Below are positions 14,190 through 14,349 of a stretch of 14,349 bases of DNA, piece by piece (the stretch's first letter is position 1; every line of letters starts with the position of its first letter). Below the pieces are notes generated by a model. That model was not told the origin of the DNA, did not search any database, and saw nothing but the letters and a program-made list of their open reading frames with translations. The stretch covers positions 1 to 14,349 of the forward strand of contig DJXY01000217.1 of assembly GCA_002449915.1 (NCBI GenBank). Reading direction: 5' to 3'. The position numbers and the translations under genes are program-made. This DNA is from Oribacterium sp. UBA6992. Lineage in GTDB: Bacteria > Bacillota > Clostridia > Lachnospirales > Lachnospiraceae.

Positions 14190-14349
14190 CAAGGCGTGTG
14201 ATCAGATCTGCTTTTATCAAATCACTGCCAATTATGGCTGGCTATATTGTACTGGGTATGGGATTTGGCATCCTGCTTTCTAATCACGGATACGGAGTCC
14301 TCTGGAGCTTTGCCATGGGGCTCTTTATCTATGCTGGTTCCATGCAGTA
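14186..14349 (+). CDS. azlC: AzlC-family branched-chain amino acid exporter subunit, N-terminal part
   Basis: AzlC is the large membrane subunit of the AzlCD exporter, which exports branched-chain amino acids and their analogues. Only the first 54 codons are in the window. The translation runs MTRRVIRSAFIKSLPIMAGY, then YIVLGMGFGILLSNHGYG and FAMGLFIYAGSMQ. The last, with its YAGSMQ signature, is typical of the family N-terminus. Two hydrophobic segments are visible (about 11-30 and 39-54). The ATG lies inside the stop region of the AraC-type gene (ATGA overlap), with AGGA upstream, so translation is coupled. The small partner azlD is expected next, beyond the edge. Confidence 0.88.
   Translation, partial: MTRRVIRSAFIKSLPIMAGYIVLGMGFGILLSNHGYGVLWSFAMGLFIYAGSMQ

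Overview
The window looks like chromosomal DNA from a low-to-medium GC Gram-positive anaerobe of the Clostridia, most likely Lachnospiraceae. This is inferred from the fused SecDF, the style of the Tgt and MutY sequences, AGGAGG-type ribosome binding sites, and an AraC regulator joined to azlC. No database search was possible. Most of the window is ordinary core genome; the unusual material lies in the non-coding regions and in one regulator.

Left part (1-6236, all minus strand, so read right to left): a MocR/GntR-type regulator with a degenerate aminotransferase domain is followed closely by a divergent lspA. A separate unit follows, secDF with its own promoter and terminator. Then comes tgt, coupled to a partial cardiolipin synthase (cls copy 1) that runs off the left edge. 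Together these genes handle lipoprotein processing, protein export, tRNA queuosine modification and phospholipid synthesis.

Middle (6237-9190): mutY on the plus strand diverges from the MocR gene and converges on a complete second cardiolipin synthase (minus strand). The two stop codons are only a few bases apart and no terminator separates them.

Region of greatest interest (9310-11530): about 640 bases without a gene lie downstream of a DEAD-box RNA helicase gene (minus strand). On the minus strand this gap has its own promoter preceded by an AT-rich element, a series of strong, mutually consistent helices, two hairpins displaying almost the same loop, and a very strong intrinsic terminator. 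I read it as a roughly 530-nt structured non-coding RNA. It has the size and ornate style of the large bacterial RNAs such as ROOL, GOLLD and OLE, but I cannot assign it to any of them. The helicase mRNA leader also carries a perfect intrinsic terminator whose U-tract touches the ribosome binding site, which suggests transcription attenuation.

Right part (11530-14349): an enolase-superfamily sugar-acid dehydratase (DgoD-like) on the minus strand is preceded by what appears to be the stump of a permease gene. Divergent from these, an AraC-type regulator with a good promoter overlaps by four bases the start of azlC (branched-chain amino acid exporter subunit), which is cut by the right edge.
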